Below, in pieces: positions 9,565 to 17,801 of a DNA stretch of 64,000 bases. Within the stretch, counting starts at the first letter, position 1. Each line of letters starts with the position of its first letter. Below the pieces are notes generated by a model that ran no database searches, was not told the DNA's origin, and saw only the letters and a list, made by a program, of their open reading frames with translations. A program made the position numbers and the translations under genes. Source of the stretch: Halioglobus sp. (lineage in GTDB: Bacteria > Pseudomonadota > Gammaproteobacteria > Pseudomonadales > Halieaceae). Where the stretch lies: NCBI GenBank assembly GCA_002699145.1, contig PABK01000060.1:1-64000 (forward strand), read 5' to 3'.

Positions 9565-10968
9565 ATGTCCTTCGTCCTGCTGGCAAGAAAATTGGGTCTA
9601 CACCCAGGTAAGCGTACGTTAACACTCCTCGTTGCGGCCGGGTTGGCGCTAACGGGCGCACTGCCGGCGGCGGCGCAACCGGCTAACCACAATATCCTGT
9701 TCCTGGTCGTCGATGACCTGCGCACCTGGGTCGGCTACACGGGCGAGTACCCCGGCAGCAGTATCCACGGTCCGGGTGTCTATACGCCCGCCATCGACGC
9801 TCTCGCCGCGGCCTCCACACGCTACCTGAACGCCTACACCACCGTGCCGACCTGCGCCGCGTCACGCACCTCGGTCATGTTCGGGTTGAGCCCGGCGACT
9901 CACGGGCTGACGGCCTCGGCGGCGAACTTCACCCCGGAGTACGCCGCGTTGTACGCGGATGAGTCGCTGGTGACCATACCGCAGGTCATGAGCGCTAACG
10001 GCTATCACGCCGCCGCCGCGGGCAAGGTATTCCATTCGCAACTGCCGGCGCGCTGGGATGAAACCGGGCCGCCCATCGACTACGGGTCGTTCTACGACCC
10101 ATTCGACCCGGGCCCCGACAACACCTGGATCGTGCCGGAGGTTCTTCCCGAGGGCGAACTGCACCCGGACCAGGCGGTGGCCGACTGGGGCGCGAATTTC
10201 ATCCAGGGTTACGCGCAGAGCGTGGCGGGCATCGAGGGCCAGCCGTTCTTCCTGGCGCTGGGCTTCTACCAGCCCCACCTGCCCTGGCGTGTGCCGCAGG
10301 CCTACTACGATCTCTACCCCCTGGAGGACGTGGTGGCGCCCAGCGCAATTCCCGGCGACCTGGACGATGTGCCTGCCGCCGGTGTGGACTACGCCAATGC
10401 GCCCTTCATCTTCGGCCTGGTGCCACAGTACGACGCCATCGAGGCCGCGGGGGTCGCCACCGAGTACACCCGCGCCTACCTGGCGTCGATTTCGCACACC
10501 GACGCCATGGTCAGCCAGGTGCTGGCCGCGCTGGCCGCCAGCCCCTACGCCAGCAATACCAGCGTGGTATTTTTTTCCGATCACGGTTATCACCTGGGTG
10601 AAAAATTCCACTGGCGCAAGAACACCCTGTGGGAGCAGTCCGCGCGGGTGCCGCTGCTGGTCAGCTCACCGGGAAACCCTGACTACCCGGTGGGGGACGT
10701 GACCGAGGAGGTGAGCCTGCTGGACATCGCCGCGACCGTGCTGGACCTCGCGGGCCTGCCCCCCGAGACGCAGTTCACGGGCGCGCCGCTGCACGATGCG
10801 CTGAATCGCAGCCCGGTGGAGATCTACCTCGGCACCGGTGTCGCCCAGGTGGACGCCGGTATCAAGCGCATCGATTACGACACCTCCGTGTCCGGCGCCG
10901 GCGACAAGGAACGCTACGACCTGAGCAGCGATCCGCAGGAAGTGGCCAACCTCATCCCCGGATGCTGA
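9565..10968 (+). CDS. Exported sulfatase, iduronate-2-sulfatase-like
   Basis: This is a type I sulfatase predicted to remove sulfate esters from a glycan in the periplasm or outside. The ATG at 9565 follows AGGGAGA at 9551-9557 and gives 467 residues with a signal peptide to about residue 38 (GALPAAAQ). Metal-binding Asp50 and Asp51 precede the formylglycine motif CAASR (Cys97 to Arg101), with Ala at the +2 position. GFYQPHLPWRVPQAYYDLY and FFSDHGYHLGEKFHWRK resemble iduronate-2-sulfatases. No maturase is seen nearby. The substrate is unknown; the GH106 enzyme downstream suggests algal or exopolysaccharide breakdown. Confidence 0.88.
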   Translation: MSFVLLARKLGLHPGKRTLTLLVAAGLALTGALPAAAQPANHNILFLVVDDLRTWVGYTGEYPGSSIHGPGVYTPAIDALAAASTRYLNAYTTVPTCAASRTSVMFGLSPATHGLTASAANFTPEYAALYADESLVTIPQVMSANGYHAAAAGKVFHSQLPARWDETGPPIDYGSFYDPFDPGPDNTWIVPEVLPEGELHPDQAVADWGANFIQGYAQSVAGIEGQPFFLALGFYQPHLPWRVPQAYYDLYPLEDVVAPSAIPGDLDDVPAAGVDYANAPFIFGLVPQYDAIEAAGVATEYTRAYLASISHTDAMVSQVLAALAASPYASNTSVVFFSDHGYHLGEKFHWRKNTLWEQSARVPLLVSSPGNPDYPVGDVTEEVSLLDIAATVLDLAGLPPETQFTGAPLHDALNRSPVEIYLGTGVAQVDAGIKRIDYDTSVSGAGDKERYDLSSDPQEVANLIPGC

Positions 10969-10984
10969 TCCCGGCAGCGTGCTG

Positions 10985-12532
10985 ATGCGCGGGCCCGCCC
11001 GCCGGGCCCACTCCCGCCGGGGACGCAATGCATCTGGCGCGCGCGGGCTCCCGCCGCGGCTCCTGTGCTGCGCCCTACTATTGTCCTGCTGGCCCGGCGA
11101 GGACAGCCGGGCGGCGGACCGGCTCGCCGCGAGCTACCTGCAACACTGCGCCGCCTGCCACGGCGCCGACCTGAAGGGCGGTGGGCGCGCAGGCACCGCG
11201 CTGCTCGGTGTCGAACTGGCGCACGGCGCTTCCATGGACGACATCGACGGCAGTATCGCGCGCCTGCCGGCGCACCGCGGCGCCCCCGGCGAGCCGGCGC
11301 TGCTGGACGCGCAGGCTCGGCACGGCATTGCGTTCTACGTCGCCGAGCGGCGCGCGGAGCGCCTGTCGGCGAAGTTCAAGCTGGGCGCGCCGGTGGTGGT
11401 GCCGGCAGGGGTCATCGCCAGCGAACGGCACGCGTTCCGTGTGGAGGAGGTTACCGCGGGCCTGGACCCCAGGCCCTTTTCCCTGCAGCCACTGCCCGAC
11501 GGGCGCATCCTGGTCAGCGAAAAAACCCGGGGCCTGCGTGTGGTCGGTCCCGGCGGCGAGGTCTCGGCCTATATCGAGGGCATCCCGGGCGCCCACGCGG
11601 ACGCGCAGAAGTCCGGCTGGGGTCACGGCTGGTTGCTGGATGTGGCCCTGCACCCGGAGTACGCCGATAACGGCTGGATCTACCTGCATCACACGAAGCG
11701 CTGCGGCGACTGTACGGATGCGCCGAAGAGCTTCAACCGCGTGGTGCGCGGTCGTATTCGCGCCGGGCGCTGGGTGGACGAACAGGAGATCTGGTACCCG
11801 GGCGACACCTACTTCTCCGCCATGCCGGATATCGGCGCGGGCGGCCGGCTGGCCTTCGACCGCGACGGCTATCTCTTTTTCAGCGTTGGCATCAAAGGCC
11901 GCGGCGAGTACGACGGCGCCGACGATCTCGGCAAACCCTGGGGCAAGGTGCACCGCCTGCACGCCGACGGGCGCGTGCCCCGGGACAACCCCTTTGTCTC
12001 CAGCGCCGGCGCCCTCGCTTCCATCTGGACCTACGGTCATCGCAATCCGCAGGGTCTGGAGTACGCGCCGCACAGCGCCACGCTGTGGTCCACGGAAATG
12101 GGTCCGCGCGGCGGGGACGAGCTGAACCGCCTGCTGCCCGGACGCGACTACGGCTGGCCGCGGCACTCCCTGGGCCTGAACTACGACGGGACGCCGCTGA
12201 GGCCCGGCGTGCCGGCGGGGGGCGCGGCGCCGCGGCAATACGAGCAGCCGGTGATCGACTTCACCCCGGCGCCGGCGCTATCCAGCTTCATCGTCTACGC
12301 CGGCAGCCGTTTCCCGCGCTGGCGCGGCGACCTGTTGGTCGGTTCGCTCAAGGGCGCCTCGCTGTACCGCCTCGAACTGGACGCGCATGGCCGCCATGTG
12401 CACACGGAGGTGTTGCTGCAATCCCTGGCGCGTATCCGCGATATCGAGAGCGGTCCCGACGGCGCGATCTACCTGTTGCTGGAGCATCCCGGCGGCGGGC
12501 GCATCCTGCGCCTGGTGCCGGCCGGCGACTGA
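10985..12532 (+). CDS. Exported cytochrome c / PQQ-type sugar dehydrogenase fusion
   Basis: The 515-residue protein joins an N-terminal cytochrome c domain (CAACH haem site, Cys55, Cys58, His59) to a six-bladed glucose/sorbosone dehydrogenase beta-propeller from about residue 150. Typical propeller stretches are GWLLDVALHPEYADNGWIYL, GHRNPQGLEYAP, STEMGPRGGDELN and GRDYGWP. Such enzymes oxidise aldoses with PQQ; the fused haem would pass electrons on directly. A basic N-terminus with a hydrophobic segment (LLCCALLLSC) implies export. A GTG six bases upstream is an alternative start. The gene follows the sulfatase by 16 bases in the same direction. Confidence 0.82.
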   Translation: MRGPARRAHSRRGRNASGARGLPPRLLCCALLLSCWPGEDSRAADRLAASYLQHCAACHGADLKGGGRAGTALLGVELAHGASMDDIDGSIARLPAHRGAPGEPALLDAQARHGIAFYVAERRAERLSAKFKLGAPVVVPAGVIASERHAFRVEEVTAGLDPRPFSLQPLPDGRILVSEKTRGLRVVGPGGEVSAYIEGIPGAHADAQKSGWGHGWLLDVALHPEYADNGWIYLHHTKRCGDCTDAPKSFNRVVRGRIRAGRWVDEQEIWYPGDTYFSAMPDIGAGGRLAFDRDGYLFFSVGIKGRGEYDGADDLGKPWGKVHRLHADGRVPRDNPFVSSAGALASIWTYGHRNPQGLEYAPHSATLWSTEMGPRGGDELNRLLPGRDYGWPRHSLGLNYDGTPLRPGVPAGGAAPRQYEQPVIDFTPAPALSSFIVYAGSRFPRWRGDLLVGSLKGASLYRLELDAHGRHVHTEVLLQSLARIRDIESGPDGAIYLLLEHPGGGRILRLVPAGD

Positions 12533-12533
12533 T

Positions 12534-13664
12534 TTATGCGCCCTGCGCGGCGTGCCACGCTGCCAGCACCTGCGCCTGGCGCCTGGCGCTGATGCCCGCT
12601 TTCAGTGTGCCGCGCCGCTGCGGCGACAGGGTCTGGAACCAGTCGTGGGCGGCGACGATGGTGTCGCCCAGTGGTCGCTGCGCGAGGCCGTGCGCCGAGG
12701 CCAGGCTGGTGTCGATCTGCCAGGCGCCGGCGTCGGGCGCATCGGGCGGCACCCACAGGGGCAGGTCGGTCCTGGCGGCAATGCCCTGGCGGGCGAGGAA
12801 GTCGGCGGGCACCCAGGTCAGCTGCGCCCGCGGGTTGAGCCGCTGCCGACACAGCTGCAGCATGTCGCCGAAAGTGTAGCGCCCGGGCGGGCCGGTGGTG
12901 TTGTAGGGCCCGGTCAGGCCGGCGTCGATGCAGTGCACCACCCAGTCTGCCAGGTCCCTGGCGTCGATCAGTTGCAGCAGGCCGTCGCCGGACCCAGGCG
13001 CCAGCACCTCCGCGCCGGTGGCGATGCGCTGCGGCCAGTAGATGAACTGGTCGGCGCTGTCACCGGGCCCGACGATCTGCCCGCAGCGCAGCCGCGTCAC
13101 CCGTCCGGGCAGGGCCAGCTCGGCGCGCTGTTCGCACTGCGCCTTGAGCGGCCCGTAGTAGCGGCTCACGTCCTCGGACTGCGGGTCCTCGTCCATGCGC
13201 GCCAGCGCCGCGTCCTCGCGCAGGCCCGGGCGGGAGAAGTCGCGATAGGCCAGCACGCTGGAGATCAGGACGTACTGTTGCAGGGCGTCGCGGTCGACCG
13301 CGGCCATGAGCAGGTCGACGGCGCGCGGCAGGTAGCAGGAGGTGTCCACGATCACGTCCCAGCGTGTGCCGGCGAGCTGTTCGATATCCGCCGTGGTGCG
13401 GTCGCCGCGAATCCTGCGTAGCCCGGGAAACAGGTGCGGGTTGCTGCGGCCGCGATTGAACAGCGTCACCTCGCACCCCGCGCGCAGCAGCGCGCGCACC
13501 ATGTGCGGCCCGATGAAGCCGGTACCGCCCATAAACAGCACGGAGCGCCCGGCGACGCCCTTCGCCCGGGCGAGCGCCGCGCTGACGAGCGCCGCGCTGA
13601 CGAGCGCCGCGCTGGCGAGCGCCGCACCTGTCGCGGCCTGCAAAAATGTCCTGCGCCTGAGAAT
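12534..13664 (-). CDS. Tat-exported NAD-dependent epimerase/dehydratase-like protein
   Basis: This is an SDR-fold protein of the NAD-dependent epimerase/CSP41-like group. The coding frame shows a Tat signal (RRRTFLQAATGAALA), then a Rossmann start SVLFMGGTGFIGPHMVRALL and a possible active-site Tyr-X3-Lys at YYGPLKAQ. No ATG, GTG or TTG fits before the Tat motif, but an ATT at 13662-13664 follows GGAGG by five bases, giving 376 residues. A TTG 21 bases further in has an AGGA site but would destroy the twin-arginine signal. Fifteen-base repeats at 13572-13631 encode Ala-Leu-Val-Ser-Ala units in the signal region. Its stop end nearly abuts the convergent sugar dehydrogenase. The substrate is unknown. 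Confidence 0.75.
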   Translation of the reverse strand: MLRRRTFLQAATGAALASAALVSAALVSAALARAKGVAGRSVLFMGGTGFIGPHMVRALLRAGCEVTLFNRGRSNPHLFPGLRRIRGDRTTADIEQLAGTRWDVIVDTSCYLPRAVDLLMAAVDRDALQQYVLISSVLAYRDFSRPGLREDAALARMDEDPQSEDVSRYYGPLKAQCEQRAELALPGRVTRLRCGQIVGPGDSADQFIYWPQRIATGAEVLAPGSGDGLLQLIDARDLADWVVHCIDAGLTGPYNTTGPPGRYTFGDMLQLCRQRLNPRAQLTWVPADFLARQGIAARTDLPLWVPPDAPDAGAWQIDTSLASAHGLAQRPLGDTIVAAHDWFQTLSPQRRGTLKAGISARRQAQVLAAWHAAQGA

Positions 13665-13860
13665 ACCCGCCTCCCCGCCTGGATTGTCGAGCCGTGGCCC
13701 AGTATAGGCCGGTGCCGGGCCGGGGAGCGAGCGGCGGTTGTCGTCCCGGTAGTGTGACCTGGCGCTACAAACCGACAGCTCGCAGTTGCCCGGCGCCGGT
13801 GAAATTCGGAGAATTGCCGGGTCGGCAGCCATTACCGGCTGCGACGGGTGGGGATACAGC

Positions 13861-14301
13861 ATGTCGCTGATCGAGCAGGCCAGTGAATTGAAGTGGGTAC
13901 GCAATCGTCCGCTCAGGTTTGTGCTCGCGGGCGGCATCTCCGCGCTGTGCAATTTCGGCAGCCGTTTTTTCTACAGCCTCTTCATGGACTTCAGTGTCGC
14001 GGTGGTGTGCGCGTTCATGACCGGCATGACCGTGGCTTTTGTCCTCAACAAGCTCTTCGTATTCACCACCAGCAGGCGCAGGGTGGGCGAGGAGGTCATC
14101 TGGTTCACCGTGGTAAATATGTTCGGCCTGTTGCAGACGTGGCTGATAAGCGTCTACCTGAACATGGGCCTGCAACAGCTCGCGCTCTTTTCCGGGGCGC
14201 AGGGCATCGCCTGGGCCGAAGCGCTGGCGCACGGCACCGGGGTGGCGTTCCCGGTGTTCACCAGCTACCTCGGCCACAAGTACCTGACCTTCAGGGAGTA
14301 G
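13861..14301 (+). CDS. GtrA-like membrane protein
   Basis: The 146-residue product has four hydrophobic segments (roughly 20-42, 48-68, 80-102 and 118-140) and the GtrA pattern: RFVLAGGISALCNFGSRFF near the first helix, LNKLFVFTTSRR after the second, and SYLGHKYLTF at the end. GtrA-like proteins are thought to flip polyprenyl-linked sugars across the inner membrane. The ATG at 13861 is preceded by a GGGG stretch. The gene is divergent from the Tat epimerase-like gene and convergent with the GH106 gene, so it stands alone. Specific substrate unknown. Confidence 0.85.
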   Translation: MSLIEQASELKWVRNRPLRFVLAGGISALCNFGSRFFYSLFMDFSVAVVCAFMTGMTVAFVLNKLFVFTTSRRRVGEEVIWFTVVNMFGLLQTWLISVYLNMGLQQLALFSGAQGIAWAEALAHGTGVAFPVFTSYLGHKYLTFRE

Positions 14302-14327
14302 GCGGGGGCGGTTCTGTGCGCGCCGGC

Positions 14328-17300
14328 TCAGTGCGGGTCCGGCGCCGGGGTCACCTCGATCGTCACCGGGCCGAGCAAGCCGGACGGGAGCAGGGTCGCG
14401 TCGGCGCGATAGCCCGCGGAATTGGTCACGAAGTCGCCGTCCAGCGCGCCGCGCGCCGCGCCGATGGCGCGGTTTACCCAGAGATTGCTCACCCTCACCT
14501 CGAGGTTGTTGCGGCCAGGCCGCAGCGCATCGGTGATGTCCAGCCGGTAGGGTGGCCGCCATAGCACTCCCAGGGAGACGCCGTTCACACTGACCGCGGC
14601 CAGTTCGCCCACGGCGCCCAGGTCCAGGTAAAAGCGCGAACCGCCGTCCAGTTGTTGTGCGGGGATATCCGCGCTGTTGCGGTAGTTGCCCGTGCCGGCG
14701 TGGTAGCGCACCTGCGGCTCGTCGAACGCGTTCCAGGGGCGCAGGCTGCCATCCGTTGCGACTGGCTGCTGTGTATCCGAGCCCGGTGACTGCAACGACA
14801 GGCTCCAGCCCGCATCCAGGTGGTAGCGCGGCTGCGCCGGGGCCTGCGACCGCGACGCCGGCTGACTGGCGAAGTCCCCGAACACGACGAACAGCGACTG
14901 CAGTGGTGCGAAGCGCACCCGGGCCAGGGTGCGCTGGCCCAGCGTGCGGGTGGGCAGGGCGGCGACGCTGGCGTCGATGGCCTGCCACAGCTGGGCGGGT
15001 CGCCCGTGCGCGCGGAAGGACAGCTCGATGTCCTGCGCCGAGTCGGACTGGTTGCTGAGGAAATAGATATCTGCGGTTGCCAGTTTGCGGTGTTGAAACA
15101 ATAGCGGCGCGGCGCCGTCGTCGCCCGGGTAGCGCAGGTCCGGGGTGATGCCCGCCGCCGCGAGCGCCTCGCTGGCGCGCGCCAGGGGCCAGACCCGTCG
15201 CGCGGCGGGGGAGTCGGTTCCCCGTGCCGGCTCATCGCCCCACAGCGCGGCGATCAGTGCCGCCACCTCCTGCGCATCATCCGCGAGACTGGGCGAACCC
15301 TCAGGTCGCGTGCCGATGACCAGCGCGCCCGCCGTGACCAGGCGCTGCAGCTTGCGCAGTACGGGCAGGGTGAGCAGGCGGCTGTGCCCGCCCAGCAACA
15401 GGGCGCGGTAGGTGGCGCCGCCCGGCGACCTGAGCAGCCCGCCGGCGTACTCCAGGTCGTTCAGCAGCGCCGCGGCGCTGACCAGGTCGAACTCGTAGCC
15501 TGGGGGTAGCGGCGCGGACAGGCGCGCGGCGCCCAGCGTGACCGGTGGTGCGTCCTGGCCGTAGAACAGCGCAATGTCGGTCACGTTGGTCCCCTGTTGC
15601 AGCAGGTACGCGGTGCGCGCCAGGTAGTCCGTCCAGCTCGTCGCCAGCGGGGCCCAGCTGGCGTGCCGGTTGAAGTCCTGACCGAAGATGGACAACGACA
15701 GGCCGGGCCCTGGCGCGTCCAGGGGCTGGTGCACGGAGGTGTGAATGAGCGGCCGGGTCATGCCCAGGGCGAAGGCGAGGTCGGCGACCGGTTGCAGCGT
15801 GCGGGGTGAGTGAGCCCAGGGCGAGAGGGCGGAGGTGAACAGCTCCACGGCGACCTGTTCCCTGGCGTAAAAGTGGGCGACTGAGGCGGCGCCGAGTATG
15901 TCGGCGACGTAGTTGTCCGGTGCGGCCGCGCCCGGCGTGAAGGTCCACAGTGCGGCGCTGGGGACGTCGGCGAAGCGGCGGCAGTCGAGGTCGTCGCCCA
16001 GCGCCGGCCGGCCGTGCTCGAAGCCCTCGCTGTACAGGGTGAGGTCGTGCTCCCGCGCCACGCTGGCCAGTGTGGCGTAGTGGTTGTCGCACAGGCTTTC
16101 GCCAATGGTGCGGCGGAAATCCCACAGGAAGCGATCGCTGCTGGCGCTGTCCTGGACGACCACGCCGGTTAGCGCCGGCAGCCACGGTGTGGGGTCGTAA
16201 CCGCGGCGCCGCGCGAACTCTGCGAGCAGCTGTTCGGAGCCGTTCTGCGCTCCGACCTCGTAGCTGTCGACGAACAATGCATCGATGGGCAGGTCTGTCC
16301 GCGCGGAGCCCTCGGCGGTGCGCCGGTACTCCCCCAGGTAGCGCTGCAGGTAGTTGCGCACGTGCCCTGCGTCGAGCTTGTCCACCTCCAGCCCGGTGGC
16401 CCCGGCGGGGGCCGCGTGATTGACGGCGCCGGTGAGGGAGTAGCCCAGCCGCAGTACCTCCCACTCCCCCGGGGGGATCTCCCAGTCCAGGCTGCCGTCT
16501 TCTCCGAGGCGGTCGCTGAGATCGATCACCTGCGTGGCGGGCACACCGCTGGCGGACGCCTTCTCCTGTGGCAGGGACAGGGCGCCGTAGTCCTGGGCCA
16601 GGTCGAAACCCGCCTTCTGCTCGAAGCGGTGTACGCGTGGGCGCGGCCACAGGGTCAGGTCGCGCAGGATGAGCAATTGCTGCTGCGCGTCCCCGGCCAG
16701 CAATTCTTGCAGGGTGTCGGTGGACGCACCCGGCGCCCGGTCGCCCCAGGTCGGGGCGGCGCGGTGATGGGCGATGTAGAAGCGGAAAAAGCGCGCGGTG
16801 ACCGCGGTGACCGCCTGGGTCGTCTGGCCCGCCGCTCCCAGCACCAGCCTGTCCAGCATGGTAAACGACCGGCCGTCATCGCTGTACCTGACGTTGACCG
16901 CGGAGCCGGGCGGTCCCAGGGATACGCTCACCGCGCTGACGCTGACCGGTGCGGCGAACTCGTACTGGATCCACTTGCGCCTGACGCTGGAGGGCGGGTC
17001 GACGGTAAGGTGCGTGGCCGTATCGTTGTCGGCAAGCTCCGTCATGGCGCCGTCGAGGAAGTTTCTGCTGATCCTTGCCGGTGTGAGCGGTTCACCGCTG
17101 CCGGCGGCGGCCGGGTAGGCGACGACGGCCGCGTCGCGGTAGTAGGGCGGCGCGGCGTGGTCCGCCCCGTCGGGCACCAGCCAGCCGTGCCGTCGCGGGA
17201 TGGACTGCAACGGCCCGGCCAGCGCCGGTGGGCGCGGCAGTGTTCCCGTGTAGCGGCGACCGCCGCGCAGTCGCGTCCTCGACCAGACCAGTTTTTTCAT

Positions 17301-17801
17301 CGCCTGCTGCGGCTGCACCCAGTTTGCGCCGCTGAGGCTCCAGCCGGCGGAGGAAAAGATGCCGAGGTCCATGCCGCGCTCTCGCGTCAGCTCACGCGCG
17401 CGGCGCAACGCCCGCGTCCAGCCCGGCGACAGGCGCTGTTGCCGCTGCGCGGTAAACTGCCCGATGGACAGGCCGATGTCGGTGGTGTGCACCCCGCCCA
17501 CGCCGCTGTCGGCGAGCCAGGCCAGGTCGCGCTCCACGCCCTGCGCGGCGACATTGCCATTGGCCCAGTGCCAGGTGACATGGGGGCGGGCGGCCTGCGG
17601 CGGTTGCGCAAAGCCGGTGGCGAGTTGCGCGATGTCCGTGGCGGCGCGCGCGGCTGCGCCAGCCGTCGCGCTGCAGGCTGCCAGGAGCAGGAGTGGCGCC
17701 AGGGCGCGCGTGGCGCGCGCGCGCCGCCGCTCGCGCCTGCAGGGCTTCACTCCCGGTGTGATGCCCGCCGGCCGGCAGGCGCGGGGGTCAGGAGGCCGCA
17801 C
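14328..17801 (-). CDS. GH106 alpha-L-rhamnosidase-like lipoprotein
   Basis: The 1157-residue protein resembles family 106 glycosidases, which release alpha-L-rhamnose from rhamnose-containing polysaccharides. The N-terminus has a very basic stretch and a lipoprotein signal with lipobox LAAC. PQAARPHVTWHWANGNVAA, GGVHTTDIGLS, FSSAGWSLSGANWVQPQQAM and KKLVWSRTRL resemble the GH106 barrel. The C-terminal part (SVNGVSLGVLWRPPYRLDIT, GRNNLEVRVSNLWVN) is a galactose-binding-like beta-sandwich. The start is a GTG at 17801, overlapping the upstream radical SAM gene by 14 bases; a GTG at about 17750 would be closer to the signal peptide. Cell-surface rhamnose release is inferred from family only. Confidence 0.83.
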   Translation of the reverse strand: MRPPDPRACRPAGITPGVKPCRRERRRARATRALAPLLLLAACSATAGAAARAATDIAQLATGFAQPPQAARPHVTWHWANGNVAAQGVERDLAWLADSGVGGVHTTDIGLSIGQFTAQRQQRLSPGWTRALRRARELTRERGMDLGIFSSAGWSLSGANWVQPQQAMKKLVWSRTRLRGGRRYTGTLPRPPALAGPLQSIPRRHGWLVPDGADHAAPPYYRDAAVVAYPAAAGSGEPLTPARISRNFLDGAMTELADNDTATHLTVDPPSSVRRKWIQYEFAAPVSVSAVSVSLGPPGSAVNVRYSDDGRSFTMLDRLVLGAAGQTTQAVTAVTARFFRFYIAHHRAAPTWGDRAPGASTDTLQELLAGDAQQQLLILRDLTLWPRPRVHRFEQKAGFDLAQDYGALSLPQEKASASGVPATQVIDLSDRLGEDGSLDWEIPPGEWEVLRLGYSLTGAVNHAAPAGATGLEVDKLDAGHVRNYLQRYLGEYRRTAEGSARTDLPIDALFVDSYEVGAQNGSEQLLAEFARRRGYDPTPWLPALTGVVVQDSASSDRFLWDFRRTIGESLCDNHYATLASVAREHDLTLYSEGFEHGRPALGDDLDCRRFADVPSAALWTFTPGAAAPDNYVADILGAASVAHFYAREQVAVELFTSALSPWAHSPRTLQPVADLAFALGMTRPLIHTSVHQPLDAPGPGLSLSIFGQDFNRHASWAPLATSWTDYLARTAYLLQQGTNVTDIALFYGQDAPPVTLGAARLSAPLPPGYEFDLVSAAALLNDLEYAGGLLRSPGGATYRALLLGGHSRLLTLPVLRKLQRLVTAGALVIGTRPEGSPSLADDAQEVAALIAALWGDEPARGTDSPAARRVWPLARASEALAAAGITPDLRYPGDDGAAPLLFQHRKLATADIYFLSNQSDSAQDIELSFRAHGRPAQLWQAIDASVAALPTRTLGQRTLARVRFAPLQSLFVVFGDFASQPASRSQAPAQPRYHLDAGWSLSLQSPGSDTQQPVATDGSLRPWNAFDEPQVRYHAGTGNYRNSADIPAQQLDGGSRFYLDLGAVGELAAVSVNGVSLGVLWRPPYRLDITDALRPGRNNLEVRVSNLWVNRAIGAARGALDGDFVTNSAGYRADATLLPSGLLGPVTIEVTPAPDPH

